Assembly (NCBI RefSeq): GCF_021502575.1
Contig: NZ_JAKFGN010000003.1
Location: forward strand, 186,001 to 250,000
Source: Bradyrhizobium sp. G127
GTDB lineage: Bacteria; Pseudomonadota; Alphaproteobacteria; Rhizobiales; Xanthobacteraceae
DNA length: 64,000 nt
Direction: 5' to 3'
A program made the position numbers and the translations under genes. This document shows positions 36,642 through 45,662 of this stretch, in pieces. The notes below the pieces were generated by a model. It searched no databases, was not told the origin of the DNA, and worked only from the letters and a program-made list of their open reading frames with translations. The first letter of the stretch is position 1. Each line of letters begins with the position of its first letter.

Positions 36642-38789
36642 CTACGCGGCCCGGATATTGAGCAGGAAGGCATCAACCTCGGCGCGCAGGATATCCGCTT
36701 CGCGGCGAAGCTCGCCCGATGCGTTGAGCACCTCGGTCGCCGCGGTGCCCGCCTCGATCGAGGCCTGGCTGACACCGACGATGTTGCTCGACACTTCCGA
36801 GGTGCCGCTCGCGGCATGCTGAATGTTGCGGGCGATCTCGCGCGTTGCCGCACCCTGTTCCTCGACGGCGGCGGCGATGGCGGTGGTGACCTCGTTGATC
36901 TCGCCGATGGTGGACCCGATGCTGCGGATCGCGCCGACCGCGGACGCCGTGACGTTCTGCATGCTGGAGATCTGCGCGCGGATTTCGTCGGTCGCTTTCG
37001 CCGTCTGCTCGGCGAGACTCTTCACTTCGGATGCAACGACCGCGAAACCGCGGCCGGCTTCACCCGCGCGGGCCGCCTCGATGGTGGCGTTGAGCGCGAG
37101 CAGGTTGGTCTGCGATGCGATTTCCTGAATCAGGTCGACGACGCTGCTGATGCGGTTGGCGTTTTCGGCGAGGCCCTGCATGGTCGCATCGGTCTTGCCC
37201 GCTTCGCTGACGGCGTTGGCGGCGATCTTGGTCGAGTTCGAAACCTGACGGCCGATCTCCTGGATCGACGACGACAGCTCTTCGGTGCCGGCCGACACGG
37301 TCTGCACGTTGACCGAAGTCTCCTCCGCCGCGGACGCGACGGTGCTTACCAGCGCGCTGGAATGCTCGGCGCTGGTGGACATGCTTTCCGCTGTCGACTG
37401 CATGGTGTTGGCGGACGTCATCAGGCTGTCGAGCGCCGCACGGACCTTGTCTTCGAAGTGCATGATCTGGGTTTCGATGCGCGAGGCGCGTTCGGCCTTG
37501 GCAGCGCGATCCAGATCCTGTTCGCTGCTGAGGGTGCGTGAGCGGATCATGCTTTCGCGGAACACTTCCAGCGAGCCAGCCATGACGGCGATTTCATCCT
37601 GCTGGCGGCTGCGCCGGACTTCGGCTTCCAGATCGCCCTCGGACAACCGGCGCATCACATCTTGCAGGTTGCGGATGCGGCCCAGGATATTGCGGCCGAC
37701 ATAGAGCCAGACGAACACCGCGGATCCGACCAGCGTAAGTGCGCCGAGTGCCAGCATCACCATCGTCGCCAGCGTGATCTGGCTACCAGCCTGGGTGGTG
37801 ACCTCGGTGGTATGGGCCTGCACGTCCTCGACGAGCTTCTTGACGCTCATTTCTAGGCCGCGATTCAGCTTGCGCGTTTCGTCAACGATCAGCTGGCCGT
37901 ATTCGTTGGTGTCCATCTCCTTCTGGCGAACCTTGAAGACACCCATCTTGCCTTCCGACAGCGCGATAACCTTGAGCAGCGGCTCACGGATCGTTTCGCC
38001 GGGATCATCCTTTTTCATATTGCCGAGTTTGTAGAGTGCGCTTTTCTTCTTCGCCTCGAAAGCTTCCTGAAGCGCTGCCAGAGCATCGCTGCTCGGCGCG
38101 GCAAGAGCCGCGGTCAGGTCGGATGCCATCAGGTTGCTGTCGGTGATGACGTTACCGAGCAGGTCGATCGCCCGCGCCGCATCCAGTGCATCGCTCTGCG
38201 AGAAGTTGGCGGACCCCAGAATGGCGTTCATCTGGGTCTGCGCATCGAGCATGGCAAGGGTTGCTGCGGACAGGAATTCGGTATGCGCCTTGCGCAAGGC
38301 GGCGGCCTGGGTCTCACGCATTGCCGCCACCTCGAGCCGTTCCTTCGCGGCGGCTCCGATGCTGCCGACCATATCGCCGATGCTCTTGCTGGTTTCGGTC
38401 ATCGCGTCCATGACCGGCTTGTCGGCTCCGAGCCGCGCGATCTCGGCCAGTTTCTCCGCAACGATCCGCTGGGTGTTCTGCATTTCAGCGGTACGCTCTT
38501 TCAGCGTTGCATCGCTGTCTGAGCCGAGCAGGGCCTGGCCCTGATTGGAGAGGCTGGTGCTCTGCGCCGAGAGCTGAAGGCTGGCTGCGAGGCGCGGAAT
38601 ATCATGTCCGCTGAGGGTATTCATCATGCCGCCGAGCTGGCCCAGCATCACACTGGCGCTGACGCTGATGATGATCGCCATGCCCGCGATGACCGCGAAG
38701 GCAAGAAAAAGGCTTCCCCGAACGCCGAGCGCGAGGCTCGGCATCTTGAAGCGAAACATTTTTTTTCCGAAACCAAGTTTCCAACCCAT
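36642..38789 (-). CDS. Methyl-accepting chemotaxis protein
   Basis: This 715-residue chemoreceptor has a basic N-terminus, membrane helix 1 at about 24-47, a roughly 290-residue periplasmic helical sensor region (ligand unknown), membrane helix 2 near 335-360, a HAMP domain, and the signalling domain. The hairpin tip is near residues 555-580 (LLALNATIEAARAGEAGRGFAVVASEVK) and binds CheA/CheW. No chemotaxis operon lies nearby; orphan receptors are common in this family. The C-terminus lacks the CheR-binding pentapeptide of E. coli Tar. A terminator-like hairpin follows. Confidence 0.92.
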   Translation of the reverse strand: MGWKLGFGKKMFRFKMPSLALGVRGSLFLAFAVIAGMAIIISVSASVMLGQLGGMMNTLSGHDIPRLAASLQLSAQSTSLSNQGQALLGSDSDATLKERTAEMQNTQRIVAEKLAEIARLGADKPVMDAMTETSKSIGDMVGSIGAAAKERLEVAAMRETQAAALRKAHTEFLSAATLAMLDAQTQMNAILGSANFSQSDALDAARAIDLLGNVITDSNLMASDLTAALAAPSSDALAALQEAFEAKKKSALYKLGNMKKDDPGETIREPLLKVIALSEGKMGVFKVRQKEMDTNEYGQLIVDETRKLNRGLEMSVKKLVEDVQAHTTEVTTQAGSQITLATMVMLALGALTLVGSAVFVWLYVGRNILGRIRNLQDVMRRLSEGDLEAEVRRSRQQDEIAVMAGSLEVFRESMIRSRTLSSEQDLDRAAKAERASRIETQIMHFEDKVRAALDSLMTSANTMQSTAESMSTSAEHSSALVSTVASAAEETSVNVQTVSAGTEELSSSIQEIGRQVSNSTKIAANAVSEAGKTDATMQGLAENANRISSVVDLIQEIASQTNLLALNATIEAARAGEAGRGFAVVASEVKSLAEQTAKATDEIRAQISSMQNVTASAVGAIRSIGSTIGEINEVTTAIAAAVEEQGAATREIARNIQHAASGTSEVSSNIVGVSQASIEAGTAATEVLNASGELRREADILRAEVDAFLLNIRAA

Positions 38790-38976
38790 AGCTGTTCTAG
38801 CCCCCGCATTCCGCAGATGTACATGCGGCGGCAGTATCGGGACGGCTGGTTAAAAATTTCGGGAACCGGGGGAGTTTTCTGCCAAAAATTTCGCGCAGAT
38901 CTGCAATGCAGACGCCCGCCCGCAGCGCAGTATGTGCAGCAGATCGCGATCCGCGCCGCGCGGTGTTTACGTTTCG

Positions 38977-39927
38977 TTAAGGCGCTGCGACAGGTTGACC
39001 TGAGATCATTCCGCCCGTGCGGATCGCGTCCGGCACCGGCCGCATCTTTGCGGTCTCGATCAGCCACTCACGGAATGCGCCGATGGCTGGCGTCGTGGCC
39101 TGGTCCTGCGGCGTGACGAAGTAGTAGCCCGCGGACGGCGTCACGATGTCGAACGGGACGACGAGACGTCCTTTGGCAATATCGTCGGCGACATAGGCCG
39201 TGTGACCCATGGCGACGCCGAGGCCGTCGATGGCGGCCTGCACGGTCATGAACGCCAGATCGAATGTCATGCCCGGGCTTTGCGCGATCTCTACCGGCAG
39301 ACCAGCCGCGGTCAACCATATGCGCCAGTCGTCCCGCGTCGTCGCGGTATGCAGCAGCGTGACGCGTGAGAGATCCTCCGGTTTCAACAGCGCGCGCTCG
39401 CCGGTCATCAGCTTCGGGCTGCACACCGGAAACAGATCCTCGGCCATCAGCCACTCGGCGCGCAGCCCGGGCCATTGTCCGCGCCCATAGCGGATCGCGG
39501 CGTCGACATTGCTGCTGCGGAAGTCGACCAGTTCGGTCGAGGTGGTGATGCGGACGTCGATCTCCGGATGCTGTTCCTGAAACGGCGACAGCCGCGGCAG
39601 CAGCCACTTCACCGCAAGCGAGGTCAGCGTGCTCACCGTCAGCACGCGGTCGTTGCCGGTGCGCAGCAGCCGGTCGGTGGCGGTGCGCAGGTCCTGAAAT
39701 GCAGCACGGATGCTGGGCAGGTACTCGGCGGCCTGCGGGGTCAGCGCCAGCGCGCGGCTTTGGCGGACGAACAACCGGAGGCCGAGTTCTTCCTCCAGCC
39801 GTCGGATCTGATGGCTGATGGCGGTCTGGGTAACGTTCAGCTCCGCTGCCGCCTTGGTGAAGGACAAGTGCCGCGCGGCGGCCTCGAAGGCGCGCAAGCC
39901 GTTCAGGGAGGGCAGTCTGGCGGTCAT
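38977..39927 (-). CDS. LysR-type regulator, GcvA-like
   Basis: This 316-residue LysR regulator has an N-terminal winged helix-turn-helix (residues 5-64, ARHLSFTKAAAELNVTQTAISHQI) of the GcvA subgroup, and a periplasmic-binding-protein-like effector domain from about residue 90. Close relatives control glycine cleavage (gcv) or beta-lactamase (AmpR) genes. No gcv or bla gene is adjacent; the divergent neighbour is a DUF1127 gene. A small AT-rich dyad lies 17 bases before its start. Confidence 0.88.
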   Translation of the reverse strand: MTARLPSLNGLRAFEAAARHLSFTKAAAELNVTQTAISHQIRRLEEELGLRLFVRQSRALALTPQAAEYLPSIRAAFQDLRTATDRLLRTGNDRVLTVSTLTSLAVKWLLPRLSPFQEQHPEIDVRITTSTELVDFRSSNVDAAIRYGRGQWPGLRAEWLMAEDLFPVCSPKLMTGERALLKPEDLSRVTLLHTATTRDDWRIWLTAAGLPVEIAQSPGMTFDLAFMTVQAAIDGLGVAMGHTAYVADDIAKGRLVVPFDIVTPSAGYYFVTPQDQATTPAIGAFREWLIETAKMRPVPDAIRTGGMISGQPVAAP

Positions 39928-39944
39928 TTGATACCCCTCTATAC

Positions 39945-40010
39945 ATGAGATTATATCATAATAAGGAGGACAAGCTGTCGTTTGTCAACAAGCCTTTTCA
40001 CTCCGATATT
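39945..40010 (+). promoter_or_regulatory. Candidate DUF1127 promoter and LysR-type site
   Basis: TTGTCA (39982-39987), a spacer of 17 bases and GATATT (40005-40010) suit a sigma70-like promoter with a start near 40017. Upstream, ATGAGATTATATCAT (39945-39959) has the T-N11-A form of LysR sites and lies between the two divergent genes, as expected for an autoregulated LysR target. Confidence 0.45.
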
Positions 40011-40042
40011 GCAAGCATCGAATTCGTTTTTAGGAGGCTATC

Positions 40043-40255
40043 ATGTCCATCTGCACCAACGATCTGATGACAAATCATCATCATGATTTCTTCGCTCACC
40101 CGCTCACCTCGATTGCGGATGTGCTGCACACCTGGCGGCAGCGCTACCAGCGCCGCGTGGAATTGACCCAGCTCTCCGACAAGGACTTCCACGATGTCGG
40201 TGCAAGCTGGAGTGATTTCGCCTGTGAGGCCAACAAGCCGTTCTGGCAGGCGTGA
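40043..40255 (+). CDS. DUF1127 (YjiS-like) small protein
   Basis: This 70-residue protein starts after AGGAGG. Its C-terminal half carries the DUF1127 signature: an Arg-rich helix (TWRQRYQRRVELTQLSDKDFHDVGASWSDF). In Agrobacterium and Rhodobacter, DUF1127 proteins bind RNA or affect phosphate and stress responses; the function here is unknown. The N-terminal 20 residues contain a His run (NHHHDFFAH) not usual for the family. It is divergent from a GcvA-like regulator. Confidence 0.85.
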   Translation: MSICTNDLMTNHHHDFFAHPLTSIADVLHTWRQRYQRRVELTQLSDKDFHDVGASWSDFACEANKPFWQA

Positions 40256-40338
40256 ACTGCGCGCGAGCCTGATCCGTTCCTCCGAATCGGGCCCGCATTT
40301 TTCTCATGATCCTCACACCTTATCGACGGAGCCGTGCC

Positions 40339-40977
40339 ATGCTCGCCGCTGCGGATCGCTTCACTCTGAGTAACCTTGGCCGCTATACCGATGTGCTTCG
40401 GCTGAAAGGCGGCAAGACGCTGGCTGTGCGCTTCCTGGAGTTGCGCGATGCGGATGCGCTGCTGGATTATTTCCGGTCGCTGTCGACGCGTTCGCGTTAC
40501 AATCGCCTGTTAGGGGCTGCGAGCGAGCTGCCGCCGTCCGAACTCGACAAGGCGCTGCATGTGGGTGAAGGCAATAGCTTCGCCGTCGTTGCCGATATGA
40601 AGGTCGATGGCGTCGACACCATCGTTGGCGAAGCCCGTTACAGCTTTGACGCGGAAACGGGAGACGGCGAAATGGGATTGTCGATCGGCGACCGCTGGCA
40701 GGGCCAGGGGATCGGTGCGGCGATGATGGCGAATCTCGAATGCCGCTCGGCCGCGCTGGGCGCGCAACGGCTGTTCGGAGAGACGCTACGCAACAACGAT
40801 CAGATGATCGGTCTCGCGCGCAAGCTCGGCTATTCGTTCGCGCAGGCGCCGAATGATTGGCGACTGGCTCGTTTCGAGAAGCCGCTGCATCGTGCGGCTG
40901 AAATCCCCTGCGAAAGCTGGAAACAGGCGGCTGCCGCCGGCTGGCCGCTGAAGGGCGCGTTGCAGGCTGCTGGCTGA
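40339..40977 (+). CDS. GNAT family acetyltransferase
   Basis: The ATG at 40339 is chosen because GGAG lies 8 bases upstream; ATG at 40306 is open but has no such box. The 212-residue protein has the GNAT acetyl-CoA-binding loop DRWQGQGIGAAMMANL in its middle and the following strand-helix with TLRNNDQMIGLARKLGYSF. The N-terminal 40 residues are a small extension. The C-terminus (from about 180) is Ala-rich with no match I know. Substrate unknown; relatives are fused to acyl-CoA synthetase (Pat-type) domains, but not here. Confidence 0.8.
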   Translation: MLAAADRFTLSNLGRYTDVLRLKGGKTLAVRFLELRDADALLDYFRSLSTRSRYNRLLGAASELPPSELDKALHVGEGNSFAVVADMKVDGVDTIVGEARYSFDAETGDGEMGLSIGDRWQGQGIGAAMMANLECRSAALGAQRLFGETLRNNDQMIGLARKLGYSFAQAPNDWRLARFEKPLHRAAEIPCESWKQAAAAGWPLKGALQAAG

Positions 40978-41067
40978 TCGCCGCGCCGCCTCGCTTGTGT
41001 GCTGTTGGCTGGATCGAATAGTGTCGCGGAGCGCCCTGTAAGGCGTTCGATCCAGGAGTTGTCCCCG

Positions 41068-42363
41068 ATGGCGCAATCCACCAAAACCGATGCAGGAAAC
41101 GACATCTGGCTGGCGGCGGGCGTCCGCACGCCGTTTGCCAAGGTCGATGGCCCCTTGAGCGGCGTCGACGCTATCGCGCTGTCGGTGCCGGTGGTCAAGC
41201 ACATGATCGATCGCCTTGGCGGCGGCAAGCCGGACTTCGCGGTCTGGGGCAACGTCGTTCCCAACCTGACCTGGAGCAACATCGCCCGCGAAATTCTCAT
41301 GGATGCCGGCGTCGACGCCACGGTGCCGGCCACTTCCACCGTGATGGCCTGCTCGACCAGCATGATGGGCGTGTTCGAGGCCGCAGGCTTAATCGACGGC
41401 GAGGTGCGCAATCTCGCGCTGGTCGGCGGCGTCGACAGTCTCAGCCAGGTGCAGCTTGGCCTCGGCACATCGTTGTCGAACTGGGTGCGCCAGTTCCAGA
41501 CCGCCCGCTCGCTCGGCCAGAAGCTCAGCCACGCCATCGATCTCAAGCTCAGCGACGTGCGCCTCTACATTCCGGCGGTCAGCAACCGCACCACCGGCAT
41601 GAGCATGGGCGAGCATACCGAGATCACCGCCAAGGTCTGGAACATCTCGCGCGAGGCGCAGGACCAGATCGCGCTGGAAAGCCATCAGCGCGCGGTCGCG
41701 GCGTGGGATCGCGGCTTCTTCGACGATCTCGTGATTCCGTTCGGCGGGGTGAAGCGCGACACCATTCCGCGCAAGGATACATCGCTGGAGAAACTGGCGC
41801 GGCTGTCGCCGTCGTTCGACCGCACCAGCGGCAAGGGCACGCTGACCGCGGGCAACTCGTCGCCACTGACCGACGGCGCGTCGAGCATCTGGGTCGCTTC
41901 GACGGCGGGTCTCACAAGGCTGCCTGCGAGCACGCCCCGCGTGAAACTGGTGGACTGGGAAATGGCGTCGGTGGATTTCCGCACCGAAGGTCTCCTGATG
42001 GCGCCGCCTTACGCGATCCCGCGTCTGCTGAAGCGGCAGGGACTGACCTATGCGGACATCCATCTCTGGGAAATTCACGAAGCGTTCGCCGCTCAGGTGC
42101 TGGCGCATATCAAGGCGCTGGAAAGCCCCGAGTTCATCCGTGACAAGGCGGGCGTGACCGGAGAATTCGGCAAGTTTCCGCGCGAGCGCATGAATCCGAA
42201 CGGCGGCTCCACCGCGCTCGGGCATCCGTTCGGCGCGACCGGCGCGCGAATCCTCAGTCAGGCGGTCAAGGCGCTGGCCGCGATGCCGAAGGGCAGCCGC
42301 GCCATCGTCAGCATCTGCGCCGACGGCGGGCAGGGGACCGTGGCGCTGCTGGAAGCCGCGTAG
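41068..42363 (+). CDS. Acetyl-CoA acetyltransferase (thiolase, FadI/trifunctional-beta-like)
   Basis: This 431-residue thiolase has the nucleophilic Cys in STVMACSTSMMG (residue about 94), the His loop NPNGGSTALGHPFGATGAR and the C-terminal Cys in SICADGGQGTVAL. The ATG at 41068 is supported by AGGAG upstream. Length and MACSTS context resemble the beta chain of trifunctional enzymes more than the FadA-type thiolases elsewhere in this window. It is convergent with an enoyl-CoA hydratase-like gene, 4 bases apart. Confidence 0.9.
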   Translation: MAQSTKTDAGNDIWLAAGVRTPFAKVDGPLSGVDAIALSVPVVKHMIDRLGGGKPDFAVWGNVVPNLTWSNIAREILMDAGVDATVPATSTVMACSTSMMGVFEAAGLIDGEVRNLALVGGVDSLSQVQLGLGTSLSNWVRQFQTARSLGQKLSHAIDLKLSDVRLYIPAVSNRTTGMSMGEHTEITAKVWNISREAQDQIALESHQRAVAAWDRGFFDDLVIPFGGVKRDTIPRKDTSLEKLARLSPSFDRTSGKGTLTAGNSSPLTDGASSIWVASTAGLTRLPASTPRVKLVDWEMASVDFRTEGLLMAPPYAIPRLLKRQGLTYADIHLWEIHEAFAAQVLAHIKALESPEFIRDKAGVTGEFGKFPRERMNPNGGSTALGHPFGATGARILSQAVKALAAMPKGSRAIVSICADGGQGTVALLEAA

Positions 42364-42367
42364 CGTC

Positions 42368-43225
42368 TCAGCCGTTCCTGAACACCGGCTTGCGCTTTTC
42401 GACGAAGGCTTTCACCGCTTCCTTGTGATCGGCGGTTCCGGCGGTGCGCACCATTCGTTCGGCTTCGTGATCGAGCGAGGTGAGGAAATCGTTCATCAGC
42501 GCCTCGTCGAGATTGTCCTTCATTAGCCGCAAGGCTGTCGACGGACCTTCGGCAAGCGTCTTTGCCCAGGCGAAGGCTTCGTCGCGCAGCCGGTCGTCGG
42601 GCACCACGCGGTTGACAAGGCCAAGCGTCTCGCAGCGCTTCGCATCGATCTTCTCGCCGAAGAACATCAGCTCGCGCGCCCGCGACGTGCCGACGAGGCG
42701 CGTCAGCAGCCACGACATACCGTAGTCGCCGCTGAGACCAATTTTCACATAGGCCGTGGTGACGAAGGCGGACTCCGCCGCAATGCGCAGGTCGCAGGCC
42801 AGCGCCAGCGAAAGGCCCGCTCCCGCCGCTGGACCCGGCAGGGCCGCGATGGTCGGTTTGCGGACATTGACCAGAACGCCGGTCAGCGTGCGCTGGCGCT
42901 CCTGCAGACGCGCAACCTTCTGGTCGAATGTCAGTTCGGGTGCGTTGCTGCTGCCGGGTTTGCCGCCCATGCCCTTGACGTCACCACCGGCACAGAACGC
43001 CGCGCCCGCGCCTGTGATCAGCAGCGCGCCGACATTGGCGTCTTCGCCGCACAGCTTGATCATCCGGCGCAGCGCAGGCGTCAGATTGTCGGAGAGCGAA
43101 TTCCGCGCCTGCGGGCGGTTGAGCGTGATGACGGCGACGCGGTCGCGCACTTCGCAGAGCAGTTCGTCCGTGCCGGTGTCGATCACGGTGTTGGCGCTGA
43201 TGGGGACAGTGGCTGTGACGGTCAT
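42368..43225 (-). CDS. Enoyl-CoA hydratase/isomerase family protein
   Basis: This 285-residue crotonase-fold protein has the CoA-binding oxyanion loop FCAGGDVKGMGG and a GPAAGAGLSLALACDL helix. Where true hydratases have a P-G-x-G-G-T loop with a second Glu nearby, this one reads GLSGDYGMSWLLTRLVG, with Asp in place. That is seen in isomerases and other crotonases, so a plain hydratase role is not certain. About 20 N-terminal residues precede the fold. The gene converges on the FadI-like thiolase; it is the only stand-alone crotonase gene in the window besides the FadB fusion. Confidence 0.87.
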   Translation of the reverse strand: MTVTATVPISANTVIDTGTDELLCEVRDRVAVITLNRPQARNSLSDNLTPALRRMIKLCGEDANVGALLITGAGAAFCAGGDVKGMGGKPGSSNAPELTFDQKVARLQERQRTLTGVLVNVRKPTIAALPGPAAGAGLSLALACDLRIAAESAFVTTAYVKIGLSGDYGMSWLLTRLVGTSRARELMFFGEKIDAKRCETLGLVNRVVPDDRLRDEAFAWAKTLAEGPSTALRLMKDNLDEALMNDFLTSLDHEAERMVRTAGTADHKEAVKAFVEKRKPVFRNG

Positions 43226-43480
43226 GGCGCTGTTCCGATGTTGGTTTCGAAACAGAACTGTGAACGCAACAATGCCGGTTTTCCAGCGAAACCTCGCGCA
43301 ACCCAGTCATGTTGCGCGAGGTTTGAAACCCGCCGCGCAGCGCGCATTCATCGGCCATTCAAGAACAAAGTAGCTAAAAAGAGCGTGGTCGAAACAATGA
43401 CCCCGCCGCGCCAGGCGTGTATGCTGATCGTCACACGGCCACCTTATGGTCGCTTGCTGGTTCATTTCGGAGATCATTCC

Positions 43481-44110
43481 ATGCGCAAGATTTTGACGGT
43501 CCTCGCAGCGCTCGCGTCGCTGAGCCTCACCAATTGCGGATATAATGCGATCCAGCAGAACGATGAATCGGTAAAGTCGAGCTGGTCCGAGGTGGTGAAC
43601 CAGTATCAGCGCCGCGCCGATCTGGTGCCGAACCTCGTCAATTCGGTGAAGGGTTTTGCCCAGCAGGAAAAGGACGTCCTGCTCGGTGTCACCAACGCAC
43701 GCGCCAAGGTCGGCACCATCCAGGTTACGCCGGAAGTTCTCAATGATCCGGCCGCGTTCCAGAAATTCCAGGCCGCGCAGGGCGAGTTGACCGGCGCATT
43801 GTCGCGCCTCTTGGTGACGACGGAAAATTATCCGCAGCTCAAGTCGGATCAACTGTTCCGAGATTTAGTGGCGCAGCTTGAGGGCACCGAAAACCGCATC
43901 GCCGTGGCGCGCAATCGTTATATCAAGGCGGTGCAGGACTATAATGTCGGCATCCGCACCTTCCCGAACAATCTGACGGCCATGGTGTTCGGCTACAAGG
44001 AAAAGCCCAACTTCACGGTCGAAAACGAGAAGTCGATCTCCACCGCGCCGAAGGTCGATTTCAACGTGCCGCCGGCCACTGCTCCAGCCACACCAGCGCC
44101 TGCAAAGTAG
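43481..44110 (+). CDS. lemA: LemA family protein
   Basis: This 209-residue LemA-fold protein has an N-terminal hydrophobic segment ending in LTNC (Cys19), possibly a lipobox. The family helical core is NEDSVKSSWSEVV-type (here NDESVKSSWSEVVNQYQRR), with RADLVPNLVNSVKGFA and later FPNNLTAMVFGYKEKP. The ATG at 43481 follows GGAG. LemA proteins are widespread and poorly understood; they are often next to TPM-domain proteins, as here, and have been linked to membrane stress or surface protein assembly. Confidence 0.93.
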   Translation: MRKILTVLAALASLSLTNCGYNAIQQNDESVKSSWSEVVNQYQRRADLVPNLVNSVKGFAQQEKDVLLGVTNARAKVGTIQVTPEVLNDPAAFQKFQAAQGELTGALSRLLVTTENYPQLKSDQLFRDLVAQLEGTENRIAVARNRYIKAVQDYNVGIRTFPNNLTAMVFGYKEKPNFTVENEKSISTAPKVDFNVPPATAPATPAPAK

Positions 44111-44130
44111 CGGCGCAAAGAGCGCCCGCT

Positions 44131-44985
44131 ATGAAAGCGGTCAAGGCGGTCATTCTCGCGTTCCTGCTGTGCTTCGCGTCCGCCGGTTGGGCGGACGTCG
44201 CGGTGCCGCCGCTGACCGGCCGCGTCGTCGATCTGACGGCGACGCTGTCATCCGATCAGGCTGCCACTCTCGAACAGAAGCTGAAGGATTTCGAGGATCG
44301 CAAGGGCAGCCAGTTGGCGGTGCTGATCGTGCCGACGACGCAGCCGGAAACCATCGAGCAGTATTCGCTGCGCGTGGTCGAGCAATGGAAGCTCGGACGC
44401 AAGAAGGTGGACGACGGCGCGCTGCTGATTGTCGCCAAGAATGACCGCAAACTGCGTATCGAGGTGGGCTACGGCCTGGAAGGCGCGCTGACCGATGCGA
44501 CGTCGAAGCGCATCATCGACGAGATCATCACGCCGAAGTTCCGCAGCGGCGATTTCGCCGGCGGCATTTCCGACGGCGTCGACCGCATCCTGAAAGTCAT
44601 CGACGGCGAGCCGTTACCCGCGCCGAAGCCCGAGGGCGAACTGCCCGACCTCAGCGCGATCGGCGAATATTTTCCGTTCCTGTTCATCGGCACGCTGTTC
44701 GCTGGCGGAATTTTCCGCGCGATCTTCGGGCGGCTGCTCGGCGCGCTGATCGCCGGCGGCGGCATCGGCATCGTGATGTGGCTTCTGATCGGCACATTGC
44801 CACTCGCGGCCATCGCCGCCCTGATCGTGTTCGTGCTTACATTGATCGGCGACGCGCTGGTGTCCTCCGGAGGCGGCGGCCGCTCCAGCGGCGGCTTCAG
44901 TTCGGGCAGCTCAAGCAGTTCGGGTGGCGGGTTCGGCGGAGGCGGCGGCAGCTTCGGCGGCGGCGGCGCCTCGGGCAACTGGTAG
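44131..44985 (+). CDS. TPM domain protein (YgcG family)
   Basis: This 284-residue protein has a signal peptide (about 1-22), a TPM domain (about 25-155) with VVDLTATLSSDQAATLEQKL and EVGYGLEGALTD, two or three membrane helices (about 180-250) and a Gly/Ser-rich tail ending in GASGNW. The order signal-TPM-TM-Gly-rich tail is that of YgcG. TPM domains resemble the thylakoid Psb32 protein and possibly bind divalent metal. It follows lemA by 20 bases and precedes a second TPM gene, one likely operon. Confidence 0.9.
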   Translation: MKAVKAVILAFLLCFASAGWADVAVPPLTGRVVDLTATLSSDQAATLEQKLKDFEDRKGSQLAVLIVPTTQPETIEQYSLRVVEQWKLGRKKVDDGALLIVAKNDRKLRIEVGYGLEGALTDATSKRIIDEIITPKFRSGDFAGGISDGVDRILKVIDGEPLPAPKPEGELPDLSAIGEYFPFLFIGTLFAGGIFRAIFGRLLGALIAGGGIGIVMWLLIGTLPLAAIAALIVFVLTLIGDALVSSGGGGRSSGGFSSGSSSSSGGGFGGGGGSFGGGGASGNW

Positions 44986-45004
44986 CGGCAGGTATCTGAC
45001 AATC

Positions 45005-45502
45005 ATGGGTATCAAGCGCATCGGAAAGCATCTTCTTCTCAATCGTTGGCGGGTCCGGCGCGCGTTTCCGCGCCAGGCGCTGGCCAATATCGAGAAGGCC
45101 ATCAAGACAAGCGAGGCAAGCCATGCCGGCCAGATCCGCTTCGCGGTGGAAGGTGCGCTCGACGGCAGACCGCTCTTCAAGGATCAGCCGGCGCGCGACC
45201 GCGCTATCGATGTGTTTTCAGAGCTGCGGCTCTGGGACACGGTGGATCGCAACGGCATCCTGATCTATCTTCTGATCGCGGACCGCGATGTGGAGATTGT
45301 CGCCGACCGCGGCATCAGTGAGAAGGTGGTGCAGACGGACTGGGAAAAAATCTGCCGCATCATGGAGGCGGAATTCCGCGCCGGAAATTACGAGGGCGGT
45401 GTGCTGAAAGGCATCGCCGCCGCCACGCAGTTGCTGGCGAAGCATTTCCCGGCGGCGGGGAAGCATCCGAACGAACTTCCGGACGAGCCGGTGGTACTAT
45501 AG
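45005..45502 (+). CDS. Second TPM domain protein, cytosolic type
   Basis: The ATG at 45005 gives 165 residues; longer in-frame starts read back through the neighbouring Gly-rich tail. There is no signal peptide or membrane helix. The TPM-type core is spread over residues 25-150, including AIDVFSELRLWDTVDRNGILIYLLIADRDVEIVADRGI and VLKGIAAATQLL. This shorter form, often encoded directly after YgcG in Rhizobiales, may bind the same partner from the cytoplasmic side. It ends before a repeat element. Confidence 0.85.
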   Translation: MGIKRIGKHLLLNRWRVRRAFPRQALANIEKAIKTSEASHAGQIRFAVEGALDGRPLFKDQPARDRAIDVFSELRLWDTVDRNGILIYLLIADRDVEIVADRGISEKVVQTDWEKICRIMEAEFRAGNYEGGVLKGIAAATQLLAKHFPAAGKHPNELPDEPVVL

Positions 45503-45609
45503 ATTGATATGTCATGCGCGGGGCATAGCCGTTCGAAGAACGGAGTCGCTTGCGCTCGCCTATGACCAGCGCATCGGTCGCTCTTCATCCAATTTTTGGA
45601 AGAAGATGG

Positions 45610-45632
45610 ATTGCCGGGTCAAGCCCGGCAAT
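45610..45632. repeat. Short GC-rich intergenic palindrome
   Basis: ATTGCCGGG and CCCGGCAAT form a perfect 9-bp stem with a 5-base loop, between the convergent TPM and putA genes. It looks like the common alphaproteobacterial repeat with an ATGGATTGCCGGGTC core, and may double as a terminator. Confidence 0.6.
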
Positions 45633-45662
45633 GACCATCCGTAAAGGTTGCGCACCGCACTC

